Program-made: the position numbers and the translations under genes
Part shown: piece after piece, positions 1 to 7,899 of the stretch
How the letters are laid out: every line of letters starts with the position of its first letter
Numbering within the stretch: the stretch's first letter is position 1
The notes under the pieces: generated by a model
Database searches by the model: none
What the model saw: the letters and a program-made list of their open reading frames with translations, nothing else
What the model was told of the DNA's origin: nothing
Source: JAAZAI01 sp050942875
Lineage (GTDB): Bacteria > Verrucomicrobiota > Kiritimatiellia > RFP12 > UBA3636
Length of the DNA stretch: 54,850 nt
Direction of reading: 5' to 3'
Assembly: GCA_050942875.1 (NCBI GenBank)
Contig: JBMNOD010000015.1
Coordinates: 1 to 54,850 of the forward strand

Positions 1-524
1 TTTACGTTTTTCGTGTACGCGAACCGCTTCGCTGGGTACGGGTACGTGAACGACCGAGAGGCGGACGGTTCGCCGATGATTCGCCACGCAGTCGAGGCGG
101 CTAGCCGGGACGGCGTCGCCCCACCTCCGAGGCGAAACGCGCCGATGGCGCAAAACGAAACGCGGCGGGGTCGCCGCGTCCACGGAAAGGCGCAGGTAGC
201 GGGGCGGGTGCGGATCCCCGCGTTCCCAAGGTGAAGACCTTGCCACGCGGCGGGGACGCCGCGTCCACTGTACCGCGCAAACTCAAGGATCGGCCTGATC
301 AGTCTGATCGGTCTAATCCGACTGATCCGACTGATCCGACCGATCTTCAAACTTTGCGACAAAGTTGCCTTTGACACCCTAGCCGCTAGCCGCCAGCCGC
401 TAGCCGCTTCTCTGCACATAGCCACTAGCGACTAGCGACTGACAAGAGACCTTGGACTTTGGACTTTGGACCTTGGACTTTGGACTTTGGACCTTGGACT
501 TTGGACTTTGGACCTTGGACTTCC
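1..524. repeat. Intergenic repeat mosaic before the E1 gene
   Basis: No credible gene is seen here. The segment is built from short repeats that recur elsewhere in the window. Positions 80-185 match, in inverted orientation, the repeat at 52343-52547 (GC-rich element with the palindromic core CGCGGCG...CGCCGCG). Positions 295-348 are six 9-bp units of the CTGATCCGA type. Positions 380-407 are four TAGCCGC-type heptamers and 419-439 are three TAGCCAC/TAGCGAC heptamers. Positions 449-523 are heptamers ACCTTGG/ACTTTGG arranged as about 3.6 copies of a 21-bp unit, ending two bases before the E1 stop codon. Short ORFs called here are chance readings of GC-rich repeats. Confidence 0.8.
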
Positions 525-3002
525 CTACACTCCCAGCTTGTTGCGGCGGACGATTTCGACGTCCGTGAAGGACTTCGTCGCCACGTAGCCGGCGATCGGC
601 TGGATGCGCTCGTGGAAGATGTCCACGAACCAGCTCGCCTGCGGGAAGAAGTGCTCTTCGAGTTCGTAGGCCGGGGTGATCCAGTTGCGGGAGCCGAGCA
701 CCGCCACGGGCGCGTCGAGATGGTCGAAGCAGAGGTCGCCGATGTTGCGCGCCAGCTCGCTCATGTACGAACTGCGGTCGCAGGCGTCGCCCGCCACGAT
801 GATCTTGCCCGTCTTCTTGACCGACTCGACGACCTTCTCGTAGTTGAAGGGCACGAGCGAACGGGCGTCGATGACCTCGACGCTGATGCCGTGCCGCTCC
901 TCGAAGATCTTCGCCGCTTCGAGCGCGCGGTAGAGCGTCGCGCCGATGCTCAGGATCGTCAGATCCTTGCCGGCCTTCTTCACGTCCGGCTCGCCGATGG
1001 GAATCTCGTAGCTTTCGACCGGCACGCCGCCTTCGTGGAACTGCTCGCCCACGTCGTAGATGCGCTGGCTCTCGAAGAAGATCACGGGATCCGTGCCGTT
1101 GAGCGCCGAGGCCATCAGGCCCTTGGCGTCGTAGGGCGTGGCCGGGAACACGACCTTCAGGCCGGGGACGTGCGTGCAGAGCGCCGTCCAGTCCTGCGAA
1201 TGCTGGGCGCCGTACTTGGAGCCGACGGAGACGCGCACGACGACCGGCATCTTGAGGATGCCGGCGGACATCGCCTGCCACTTCGGAAGCTGGTTGAACA
1301 CTTCGTCGCCCGCGCAGCCGAGGAAGTCGGCGTACATGAGCTCGCAGATCACGCGGCCGCCGCTCATCGCGTAGCCGACGGCCGAGCCGACGATGGCGGC
1401 TTCGGAGATGGGCGTGTTGAAGAGGCGGTGGTACGGCACCGCCTCGGTCAGGCCGCGATAGACGGCGAACGCGCCGCCCCAGTCGCGGTTCTCCTCGCCG
1501 TAGGCGACGAGCGTCGGGTCTTCGTAGAACTTGTCGAGGATCGCCTCGAAAAGGCCGTCGCGGAGCTGGAAGACCTTGTTCTTCGACACGGGCTTGCCCG
1601 CGGCGTCGAACCCGAAGCGCTCCTTCTTGGCGATCTGCTGCACGCGGGGGTTGTCCTCGCGCTTCTGCAGCATGTCGGCCGGGCGATCCTCCATCTTGGG
1701 GCGGCGCTCGTTCGAGAACATGATCTTCTCGATGGCGTCCGGCGTGGCGACGAGATCCATGCGCGGCGACACGGCGGGGTCGATGGCCAGGCGGACGGCG
1801 TCCGTGACCGTGCGCACGACCGACTCGTCGGCCTTGGCGAAGTCCGACTCCTTGAGGATTTTGGCTTCGACGAGCTCGCGGCGGAAGGCCGCGATCGAAT
1901 CTTCCTGCTGCCACATCTCCTTCTCCTCGGGCGTGCGGTAGGAGTCGGCGTCGGAGGGGGAATGGCCGGAATAGCGGTAGGTGACCGTGTCGAGCAGCAC
2001 GGGGCCCCGCTTCTCGCGGAGGATCGCGAGCTTGCGCGACATCGCCTCGATCACGGCCAGCGGATTGTAGCCGTCCACGCGCTCGGCGTGCATCTGCTCG
2101 GGGTTGACGCCGGCGCCGATGCGGGCGGGGAACTCGTAGCCCATCGTCTCGCCGCGCGGCTGGCCGCCCATGGCGTACTGGTTGTTCATCACGTTGAAGA
2201 GGATCGGCAGGCCGCCCTTCATGTCGCCTTCCCACAGCGTGCGGAACTGGTCCATCGCCGCCAGGCCCAGGCCTTCCCAGACCGGGCCGCGGCCCATCGC
2301 GCCGTCGCCGATGTTGCAGATCACGACGCCGGGCTTGCGGTTGATCTTCTTGTAGAGCGCGGAACCGACGGAAATCGAGCCGGAGCCGCCGACGATCGCG
2401 TTGTTGGGGTAGATGCCGAAGGGCAGGAAGAAGGCGTGCATCGAGCCGCCGAGGCCCTTGTGGAAGCCCGTCTGCTTGGCGAAGATTTCCGCCAGCGCGC
2501 CATAGACGAGGAACTCGACGGCCGTCTCCTTCACGCTCAGGTCGCGGCCGCGGTTCGCCTGCTCCACGACGCGGTACGTCGCGCCGTCGAGGAAGCCTTC
2601 CATGATCTTGAGCAGCGACGCGTCGTCGAGCTTGTGGATCGCCGAGAGCCCCTTGGCGAGGATTTCGCCGTGGCTGCGGTGCGAGCCGAAGATGTAGTCG
2701 TCCGGCGTCAGGTGGTACGCCTGGCCGACGGCGGCGGCCTCCTGGCCCATCGAGAGGTGCGCCGGGCCGGGGTTGTTGTATTCGAGGCCGTTGTAGGTGT
2801 TCGTCGTCTTGATCGAGAGCAGCATCGACTCGAACTCGCGGATCATCCGCATGTGCGTGTAGATGCGCAGGAAGTCGGCCTTCTTGAAGTTGGCGGCCTC
2901 CTCCTTGACGGTCTTGGCGTACTGGCAAACGGGGATTTTGTCGAACTTGATCCAGCCGGCCTTGCGGACGTCGGAGGGCTTGACGAGTAACTGTTTGGGC
3001 AT
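525..3002 (-). CDS. Fused E1 alpha/beta subunit of a 2-oxo-acid dehydrogenase (thiamine-PP dependent)
   Basis: Decarboxylating E1 component of a pyruvate/branched-chain/acetoin-type dehydrogenase complex, with alpha and beta halves in one 825-residue chain. The alpha half (about 40-450) carries the thiamine-pyrophosphate motif, GDG at 232-234 and the paired NN at 273-274, and a QEAAAVG stretch typical of E1 alpha. The beta half (about 480-825) carries YGEENRDWGGAF, the FNTPISEAAIVG interface and a transketolase C-terminal domain. The start ATG has AGGAG about 10 bases upstream. It is the last gene of an operon after SDR, E2 and E3, 37 bases below E3. Many bacteria encode alpha and beta separately; fused versions are known. 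The substrate cannot be fixed from sequence; pyruvate or acetoin is likeliest. The 3' end abuts a heptamer tandem repeat. Confidence 0.9.
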   Translation of the reverse strand: MPKQLLVKPSDVRKAGWIKFDKIPVCQYAKTVKEEAANFKKADFLRIYTHMRMIREFESMLLSIKTTNTYNGLEYNNPGPAHLSMGQEAAAVGQAYHLTPDDYIFGSHRSHGEILAKGLSAIHKLDDASLLKIMEGFLDGATYRVVEQANRGRDLSVKETAVEFLVYGALAEIFAKQTGFHKGLGGSMHAFFLPFGIYPNNAIVGGSGSISVGSALYKKINRKPGVVICNIGDGAMGRGPVWEGLGLAAMDQFRTLWEGDMKGGLPILFNVMNNQYAMGGQPRGETMGYEFPARIGAGVNPEQMHAERVDGYNPLAVIEAMSRKLAILREKRGPVLLDTVTYRYSGHSPSDADSYRTPEEKEMWQQEDSIAAFRRELVEAKILKESDFAKADESVVRTVTDAVRLAIDPAVSPRMDLVATPDAIEKIMFSNERRPKMEDRPADMLQKREDNPRVQQIAKKERFGFDAAGKPVSKNKVFQLRDGLFEAILDKFYEDPTLVAYGEENRDWGGAFAVYRGLTEAVPYHRLFNTPISEAAIVGSAVGYAMSGGRVICELMYADFLGCAGDEVFNQLPKWQAMSAGILKMPVVVRVSVGSKYGAQHSQDWTALCTHVPGLKVVFPATPYDAKGLMASALNGTDPVIFFESQRIYDVGEQFHEGGVPVESYEIPIGEPDVKKAGKDLTILSIGATLYRALEAAKIFEERHGISVEVIDARSLVPFNYEKVVESVKKTGKIIVAGDACDRSSYMSELARNIGDLCFDHLDAPVAVLGSRNWITPAYELEEHFFPQASWFVDIFHERIQPIAGYVATKSFTDVEIVRRNKLGV

Positions 3003-3039
3003 GGTGTGATTCTCCTGGTTTTAAAATGGAATGAGTGGA

Positions 3040-4404
3040 TTAGACGCGGAAGACGGCTTCGCGGATGATCTCGCCGACGGTGGGGTGCGGGAAGACGATC
3101 TCCTTGATGTCGTCGAGGCGCATCTCGGCTTCGATCATGACGCCGGCGGAGAGGATGATCTCCGAGGCGTAGCTGCCGAGCAGGTGGCAGCCGAGCAGGC
3201 GGTTGCGCACGGGATCGACCAGCAGCTTGATCCGCCCTTCCCCGCCGTCGTTCTCGGCGAGGTAGCGGCCGCTGTAGCTCATGGGCAGCGTCACCTTGCG
3301 GTAGGCGACGCCCTTCTCCTTGCACGTCTCCTCGGTCTCGCCCACGAAGCCCATCTCCGGGGTCGTGTAGATGACCGACGGCATGGCCTGGTAGCGCATC
3401 GCGTCGCGCTTGCCGAGGATCGTGTTCACCGCGACCTCCGCCTCGCGGTACGCCGCGTGCGCCAGCATCCAGACGCCGTTCGCGTCGCCGATGGCGAAGA
3501 CGCCCGGCACGTTCGTGCGGCCCTGGGCGTCCACGACGATGCGGCCGCGCTCGACGTGTACGCCGAGGTTCTCGAGGCCGAAGCCCTTCGTGACGGGGCG
3601 GCGCCCCACGCTCATGAGGACGCGCTCGGCGTCCGCGCGCTGCGTCGCGCCGCCTTCTTCAAATTCGACAAAGCCGTCGCCGACCGACGTGACCTTCGCG
3701 TTGAGGTGGAACTTCACGCCCTGCTTCTCGAACGCCTTCTGCAGCAGCGCGGACATCTCGCGATCCGCCGCGCCGGCGATGTGGTCGAGCATCTCGACCA
3801 CCGTCACCTGCGTGCCGCACGTCTGGAAGTACCCGGCCATCTCCAGGCCGATGACGCCGCCGCCCACGACGACGAGCGTCCGGGGGATCGACTGCAGGTC
3901 GAGGATCTCGCGGTTCGTCAGCACCGTGCCCGCCGCCAGGCCTTCCTTGACGCCCGGAATCGGCGGCACGACCGCCTCGGAGCCGGTGGCGACGATCAGC
4001 CGCCGACCCTCGAAGACCTGCTCGCCGACCTTCACGCGGATGACGCCGTCGGCGTCGCGCCCGACGATTTCGCCGAAGCCGGTCTTCACCTCGACCTTCG
4101 CGGCCTTCAGCGAAGCGCCCACGCCGGAGACGAGCGTCTTGACGACCTTGTCCTTGCGGGCGACGACCGCCGCCTGGTCGATTTTCGCGTTCTCGGCCGT
4201 GACGCCGTACGTCGCGCCGTTGCGCGCGTGGTCGTAGATCTTCGCGCTGTTCAGCAGCGTCTTCGAGGGGATGCAGCCTTCGTTGAGGCAGACGCCGCCG
4301 AGCTTGTTCTTCTCGACAAGCAGCGTCGAAAGACCGGCCTGCCCCGCGCGTTCGGCGGCCAGGTAGCCGCCCGGGCCGCCGCCCAGAACCATGACGTCGT
4401 ACAT
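3040..4404 (-). CDS. lpdA: Dihydrolipoyl dehydrogenase (E3)
   Basis: FAD flavoprotein that reoxidises the dihydrolipoyl arm of E2 and passes electrons to NAD+. The N-terminus is a Rossmann FAD site (GGGPGGYLAAE), followed by the redox-active disulfide GGVCLNEGCIPSK. A central NAD site (VVGGGVIGLEMA) follows, then the ATGS and AIGDANG motifs and the C-terminal interface with the catalytic FPHPTVGE His-Glu pair. Length is 454 residues, normal for the family. I start at ATG 4404 because GGAGGAGG sits 8 bases upstream; an ATG 18 bases further up would start inside the E2 gene. Only one base separates it from the E2 stop, so the two are probably translationally coupled, giving matched E2 and E3 amounts. 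Confidence 0.95.
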   Translation of the reverse strand: MYDVMVLGGGPGGYLAAERAGQAGLSTLLVEKNKLGGVCLNEGCIPSKTLLNSAKIYDHARNGATYGVTAENAKIDQAAVVARKDKVVKTLVSGVGASLKAAKVEVKTGFGEIVGRDADGVIRVKVGEQVFEGRRLIVATGSEAVVPPIPGVKEGLAAGTVLTNREILDLQSIPRTLVVVGGGVIGLEMAGYFQTCGTQVTVVEMLDHIAGAADREMSALLQKAFEKQGVKFHLNAKVTSVGDGFVEFEEGGATQRADAERVLMSVGRRPVTKGFGLENLGVHVERGRIVVDAQGRTNVPGVFAIGDANGVWMLAHAAYREAEVAVNTILGKRDAMRYQAMPSVIYTTPEMGFVGETEETCKEKGVAYRKVTLPMSYSGRYLAENDGGEGRIKLLVDPVRNRLLGCHLLGSYASEIILSAGVMIEAEMRLDDIKEIVFPHPTVGEIIREAVFRV

Positions 4405-4405
4405 C

Positions 4406-5785
4406 TTAGCGACCTCCTCCATTCATCAGCAGCAGGGTGAAGTTCTCCAGCGCGGAAACCAGCTCCTGCAGGAACCGGGCGGCCGGCGCGCCGTCCACGG
4501 CGCGGTGGTCGAGCGTCAGGGAAAGCCCCATCGCCTGGTACGTGCCGACGGAGCCGTCCGCGTTGGCGCGCACGCGCGTCGTCAGCCCGCCCACGCCGAG
4601 GATGCACGTCTGCGGCGGATTGATCACCGGCGTGAAGGTCTCCACGCCGAACGTGCCGAGGTTCGTCACGGTGAACGTGCCGCCCTTCAGCAGGTCGGGG
4701 CTGATCGTGCCCTTGCGGCAGTCGCCCGCGAGCGCCTTGACCTGGCGCGAAATCTCCGGCAGGCTCATGACGTCCGCCGCGAAAAGCGTGGGGACCATCA
4801 GGCCGCGCGGCGTGTCGATCGCGACGCCGAGGTGGACGTGCTTGAAGTACGTCATCTTCTCGTCGTCGTAGTGCGCGTTGCACGCCGGGTGGTTCGGCAG
4901 CGTGCGCGACACCGCGTAGAGCAGGATGTCGCCCAGCGTCGGCACCGTCTCCGCCAGCGCGAGGCCCTTTTCGTTGGCGGCCTTGAGGCGCTTGCGGAGC
5001 GCCAGAACCTCGGTCGCGTCGAAGCTCGAATGGAGCGTGAGCTGCGCCATCGTCGCCAGCGACTCGTGCATCGAGCGCGCGATGACCTTGCGGATCGTCG
5101 TGTGCTTCTCCGTCCACGACTCGGCGGCGTCCGCCGGAAGCGCGGGCGCGGCAGGCGCGGCGGCAGGAGCGGCGGCGGCGGGGGCCAGCGTGTCGGCGAC
5201 GCCGACGCGGCCGCCCAGCGCCGTGCCGGCGATGCCGGCGGCGTGCTCGCCCGCGGCGGGCGTGGCCATGCGGCCGTCGGCGACGAGCTGCAGCACGTCG
5301 CGCTCGATCACGCGACCCGCCGGGCCCGAGCCCTGCGCCTGGCGCAGATCCGCGCCCGTGCGCTCGGCCAGGTGCTTCGCGCGCGGCGACACCGCGCCCG
5401 ACGCCGGAGCCGACGCCGCGGCCCCTGCCGCGGCGGCAGCGACCGGCGCCGGCGCAGCCGGGGCCGCCTCAGCCGCCGCAGAAGCGGCGGCGGGCGCCGC
5501 CTCGGCGGCCTCCGCGCCGGACGGCGCAAACGCCGCCGTGTCCTCGCCCGGCTCGCCGATGACGCACACGTTCGTCAGGCAGGGCACGTCGTCGCCCTCC
5601 TGGAAGAACACGGCGAGCAGCGTGCCCGCCACGGACGCGGCCTCGTCGAACGTGGCCTTGTCCGTCTCGTAGGTGAACAAAATGTCGCCGACCGCGACCG
5701 CGTCGCCGGCCTTCTTGTGCCACTTGCCAATGATGCAGCTTTCGACGGACTGCCCCTGGCGCGGCATGATGACTGGTGTTGCCAT
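4406..5785 (-). CDS. Dihydrolipoamide acyltransferase (E2)
   Basis: Core acyltransferase of the 2-oxo-acid dehydrogenase complex, 459 residues. It has one N-terminal lipoyl domain (1-80) with the lipoylated Lys43 in ETDKATF, an Ala/Pro-rich swinging linker, a peripheral-subunit-binding domain around VSPRAKHLAERTG...GRVIERDV, and a second Ala-rich linker. The C-terminal catalytic domain ends with the active-site DHRAVDG. The start at 5785 follows GAGGAG with about 11 bases spacing and begins exactly with the lipoyl domain; the reading frame is open 90 bases further upstream but that part overlaps the SDR gene. The linkers show the strongest Ala/Pro/GCG codon bias in the operon. Acyl specificity (acetyl or branched-chain) is not readable with certainty. 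Confidence 0.93.
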   Translation of the reverse strand: MATPVIMPRQGQSVESCIIGKWHKKAGDAVAVGDILFTYETDKATFDEAASVAGTLLAVFFQEGDDVPCLTNVCVIGEPGEDTAAFAPSGAEAAEAAPAAASAAAEAAPAAPAPVAAAAAGAAASAPASGAVSPRAKHLAERTGADLRQAQGSGPAGRVIERDVLQLVADGRMATPAAGEHAAGIAGTALGGRVGVADTLAPAAAAPAAAPAAPALPADAAESWTEKHTTIRKVIARSMHESLATMAQLTLHSSFDATEVLALRKRLKAANEKGLALAETVPTLGDILLYAVSRTLPNHPACNAHYDDEKMTYFKHVHLGVAIDTPRGLMVPTLFAADVMSLPEISRQVKALAGDCRKGTISPDLLKGGTFTVTNLGTFGVETFTPVINPPQTCILGVGGLTTRVRANADGSVGTYQAMGLSLTLDHRAVDGAPAARFLQELVSALENFTLLLMNGGGR

Positions 5786-5805
5786 GGTGAAGGAATCTCC
5801 TCGGG

Positions 5806-6915
5806 TTACTTGAGCATGTTCTGACCGCCGGTCACGGGAATGGCCTGGCCGGTCTCGTAAGTCTGTTCGACGCAATAGAAAATCGCCTTCGCGACGTCGG
5901 CCGGCGAGCAGCCGCGGCGCATCGGCACCTTTGCGACATAGAAATCGTACACGTCCCGCACCGTCTTCGCGCCCGGCACCTTGCCGGCCTTGAGGTACTG
6001 GACGAAAAGCCCCTTCTCGGGATCGCTCCAGAGCGGGCCTTCGTAGAAATTGCCGGGGCAGACGGCGTTGACCTTGATCCGGTGCTCGACCAGCTCCTTG
6101 GCGAAGCTCTGCACCAGGCCGATGCCGCCGAACTTCCCGCCCGCGTAGGCGAAGTTCTTGTTCGACCCCTCGAGGCCGGACTTCGAATTGATCTGCACGA
6201 CGTCGCCCACGTAGCCGGCGTCGAAACGCGCCTGGATCTTCATCGGCCGCGTGGCGTGTTTCGTCATCAGGAAGAACGCCGTGTAGTTGATCCGCGTCAC
6301 GAACTCGAACGCCTGCAGCGTCATCTCCTCGAGCCCGCCCGCGCGCAGGACGCCCGCGTTGCTCACCAGCAAGTCGAGCCCCCCGAAGCGCAGCGCCGTC
6401 TGCTCGACGAGCGCCTGGACGGACGCCTCGTCGCCGACATCGACCTTGATCGCCGCGGCCGTGCCGGCGCCATGCGCTTCATTCAGCGAAGCGGCGACCT
6501 GCTCGGCCAGCGCCAGGTTCAAGTCCGCCACGACGATCGTCGCGCCCGCGGCGGCCAGTTCCCGGGCGATTCCCTCGCCGAAGCCCTGCGCGCCGCCCGT
6601 CACCAGGGCGATCCGCCCCTCGAGCCGCGAGCCCGCCTTGCCGGCCTGCTGCGAGACCGCGAAGGCGCCCACGCCCTCGACCACGACCGCGCCCGGCGTC
6701 GCGCCGCCCTGCGCGGCCTGCTGAAGCGCCGCATAAACCCCCTCGAGACCCTCCGCCGAACCGATGCGCAACGCATCGCCATTCTGCGAAGCCTCCGAGG
6801 CAAACGCCACGCGACCTGCGCCGCCCTTTGCGAAAAGCGCGCGCACCGCCGGGGCGATCGCCGCCGCCACCCGCGCCTTGCCGCCGCTCTGTTCAATCCA
6901 ACCCAGGTTTTCCAT
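5806..6915 (-). CDS. SDR oxidoreductase with aldolase-derived N-terminal segment
   Basis: NAD(P)-dependent short-chain dehydrogenase, 369 residues, first gene of the operon. The SDR domain begins near residue 110: cofactor motif TGGAQGFG, SNAG, catalytic Ser in QINSKSG, and the Tyr/Lys pair YAGGK. The ~105 residues before it are not part of a normal SDR. They resemble the tail of the class II aldolase half of RhaD/SDR-type bifunctional enzymes (VVEGVGAFAVSQQAGKAG resembling the vpGlGlfa region), so this looks like the SDR half of such a fusion with a clipped aldolase. By family, candidates are sorbitol-6-phosphate, lactaldehyde or acetoin/diol dehydrogenase. Its place ahead of E2-E3-E1 suggests it makes or removes the substrate of that complex. 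I start at ATG 6915; the upstream frame covers the promoter. Confidence 0.82.
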   Translation of the reverse strand: MENLGWIEQSGGKARVAAAIAPAVRALFAKGGAGRVAFASEASQNGDALRIGSAEGLEGVYAALQQAAQGGATPGAVVVEGVGAFAVSQQAGKAGSRLEGRIALVTGGAQGFGEGIARELAAAGATIVVADLNLALAEQVAASLNEAHGAGTAAAIKVDVGDEASVQALVEQTALRFGGLDLLVSNAGVLRAGGLEEMTLQAFEFVTRINYTAFFLMTKHATRPMKIQARFDAGYVGDVVQINSKSGLEGSNKNFAYAGGKFGGIGLVQSFAKELVEHRIKVNAVCPGNFYEGPLWSDPEKGLFVQYLKAGKVPGAKTVRDVYDFYVAKVPMRRGCSPADVAKAIFYCVEQTYETGQAIPVTGGQNMLK

Positions 6916-6952
6916 GTTTGATTCCCATTCGTTGCTGTTGAAAACGCCCCCC

Positions 6953-6981
6953 AGTATAACACACCCAATGTTATTTGTTAA
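6953..6981 (-). promoter_or_regulatory. Sigma70-type promoter of the SDR-E2-E3-E1 operon
   Basis: On the minus strand TTAACA (6981-6976) and TATACT (6958-6953) are separated by exactly 17 bases, each matching the sigma70 consensus at five of six positions. The SDR start codon lies about 38 bases downstream. The -35 box lies inside one of two palindromes listed separately. Confidence 0.72.
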
Positions 6982-7005
6982 CACAAAAATGTTAATTTTT
7001 AACAT
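6968..7005 (-). promoter_or_regulatory. Tandem 17-bp operator palindromes over the -35 region
   Basis: Two copies of ATGTTAA-N3-TTAACAT occur. The upstream copy (6989-7005) is perfect. The downstream copy (6968-6984, ATGTTAT-TTG-TTAACAC) overlaps the -35 box. Their centres are 21 bp apart, two helical turns, so two dimers would bind the same DNA face. This is the classic arrangement for a repressor, or an activator, of the dehydrogenase operon. The regulator gene is not in the window. Confidence 0.68.
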
Positions 7006-7013
7006 CTATTTTT

Positions 7014-7899
7014 CATCGGCCAGAGCCTGCCCGATGGAGTCGCTAGTGGCTAGTTTCTTCCGAGGCCACTTTGTCGAATTAAGCGGCTGGCGGCTAGACT
7101 CGAAAGGCAACTTTGTCGCCTTGTCGAGTGTAGGATCAATCCGTCGGATCAGTCCGATCAGACCGATCATTGATTTTGCGCAGCCCAGTGGACGCGGCGT
7201 CCCCGCCGCGTGGTGCACTGAGGTCTGTCCCCCAAAAACCCCTCCACTCACTCGCCCGCGCCTTGGCGCGGGCGAGTGGGCGGGGGTGGCGAAACGCGGC
7301 GAGGACGCCGCGTCCACAGGACGGCGGTCTCCGCGGGCGAAGGGGTGAAGGGGCAAAGGGGCACGGGTTTTCCAACCCGTGGACGAACACGGACAGGAAT
7401 GTCCGTGCCCCTGTTGACAGAGGCGCCCTTCGCAGCCGAAGGGCGAGTGGCGGCTTGCCGGGACGGCTGCGCCCCACCTCTGAGGCGCATCGCGCCGGGA
7501 CGGCGGGCGAAGGGGTGAAGGAGCGAAGGGGCACGGGTTTCCAACCCGTGGACGAACACGGACAGGAATGTCCGTGCCCCTGTTTCCGAAGCGCACCGCG
7601 CCTTGGCGCGGGCGAGTAGACTTGGGCGACGACACGCGGCGAGGACACCGCGTCCACAGGATGGCGGTCTCCGCGGGCAATGGATTACGTACCCGGTCGC
7701 GTTCACGTCCAAGTTCACGCCCCATCGTTTTCGTTTTCTTGTGGCCATCCCCCACCCGCTTTCGTCCCAGCCCCCACTTGCTCGACAAAGTTCACGCCAA
7801 AGCTCGCGACAAAGTTGCCCTCCGCTCCCTAGCCGCTGTCTTCCGCCACCCCTCGCCACGGCGTCAACCTCGTCCCGTTGTCGATTGCGGCAGTGCAAC
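7014..7899. repeat. Intergenic repeat mosaic with two 78-bp hairpin repeats
   Basis: No real gene is seen. Two near-identical direct copies of a ~78-bp element (7337-7415 and 7508-7585) each contain a perfect 8-bp hairpin CACGGACA-GGAA-TGTCCGTG (7388-7407 in the first copy) beside a second stem formed by ACGGGTT and AACCCGT. Copies of the GC-rich palindromic element occur at about 7193-7215, 7291-7317 and 7635-7663. GATC-rich 9-mers occur near 7134-7172, heptamers of the GTCGCTA type near 7038-7052, and the motif TCGTTTTCTTGTGGCCAT at 7731-7748 recurs at 25714 and 52685. Confidence 0.7.

Noticed and set aside
400..2990. Two long frames of about 842 and 843 residues (400-2928 minus, 459-2990 plus) overlapping the E1 gene
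   Set aside because: They are Arg/Ala/Gly-rich shadow translations of the E1 gene in other frames, a GC-rich codon artefact, and show no family motifs.
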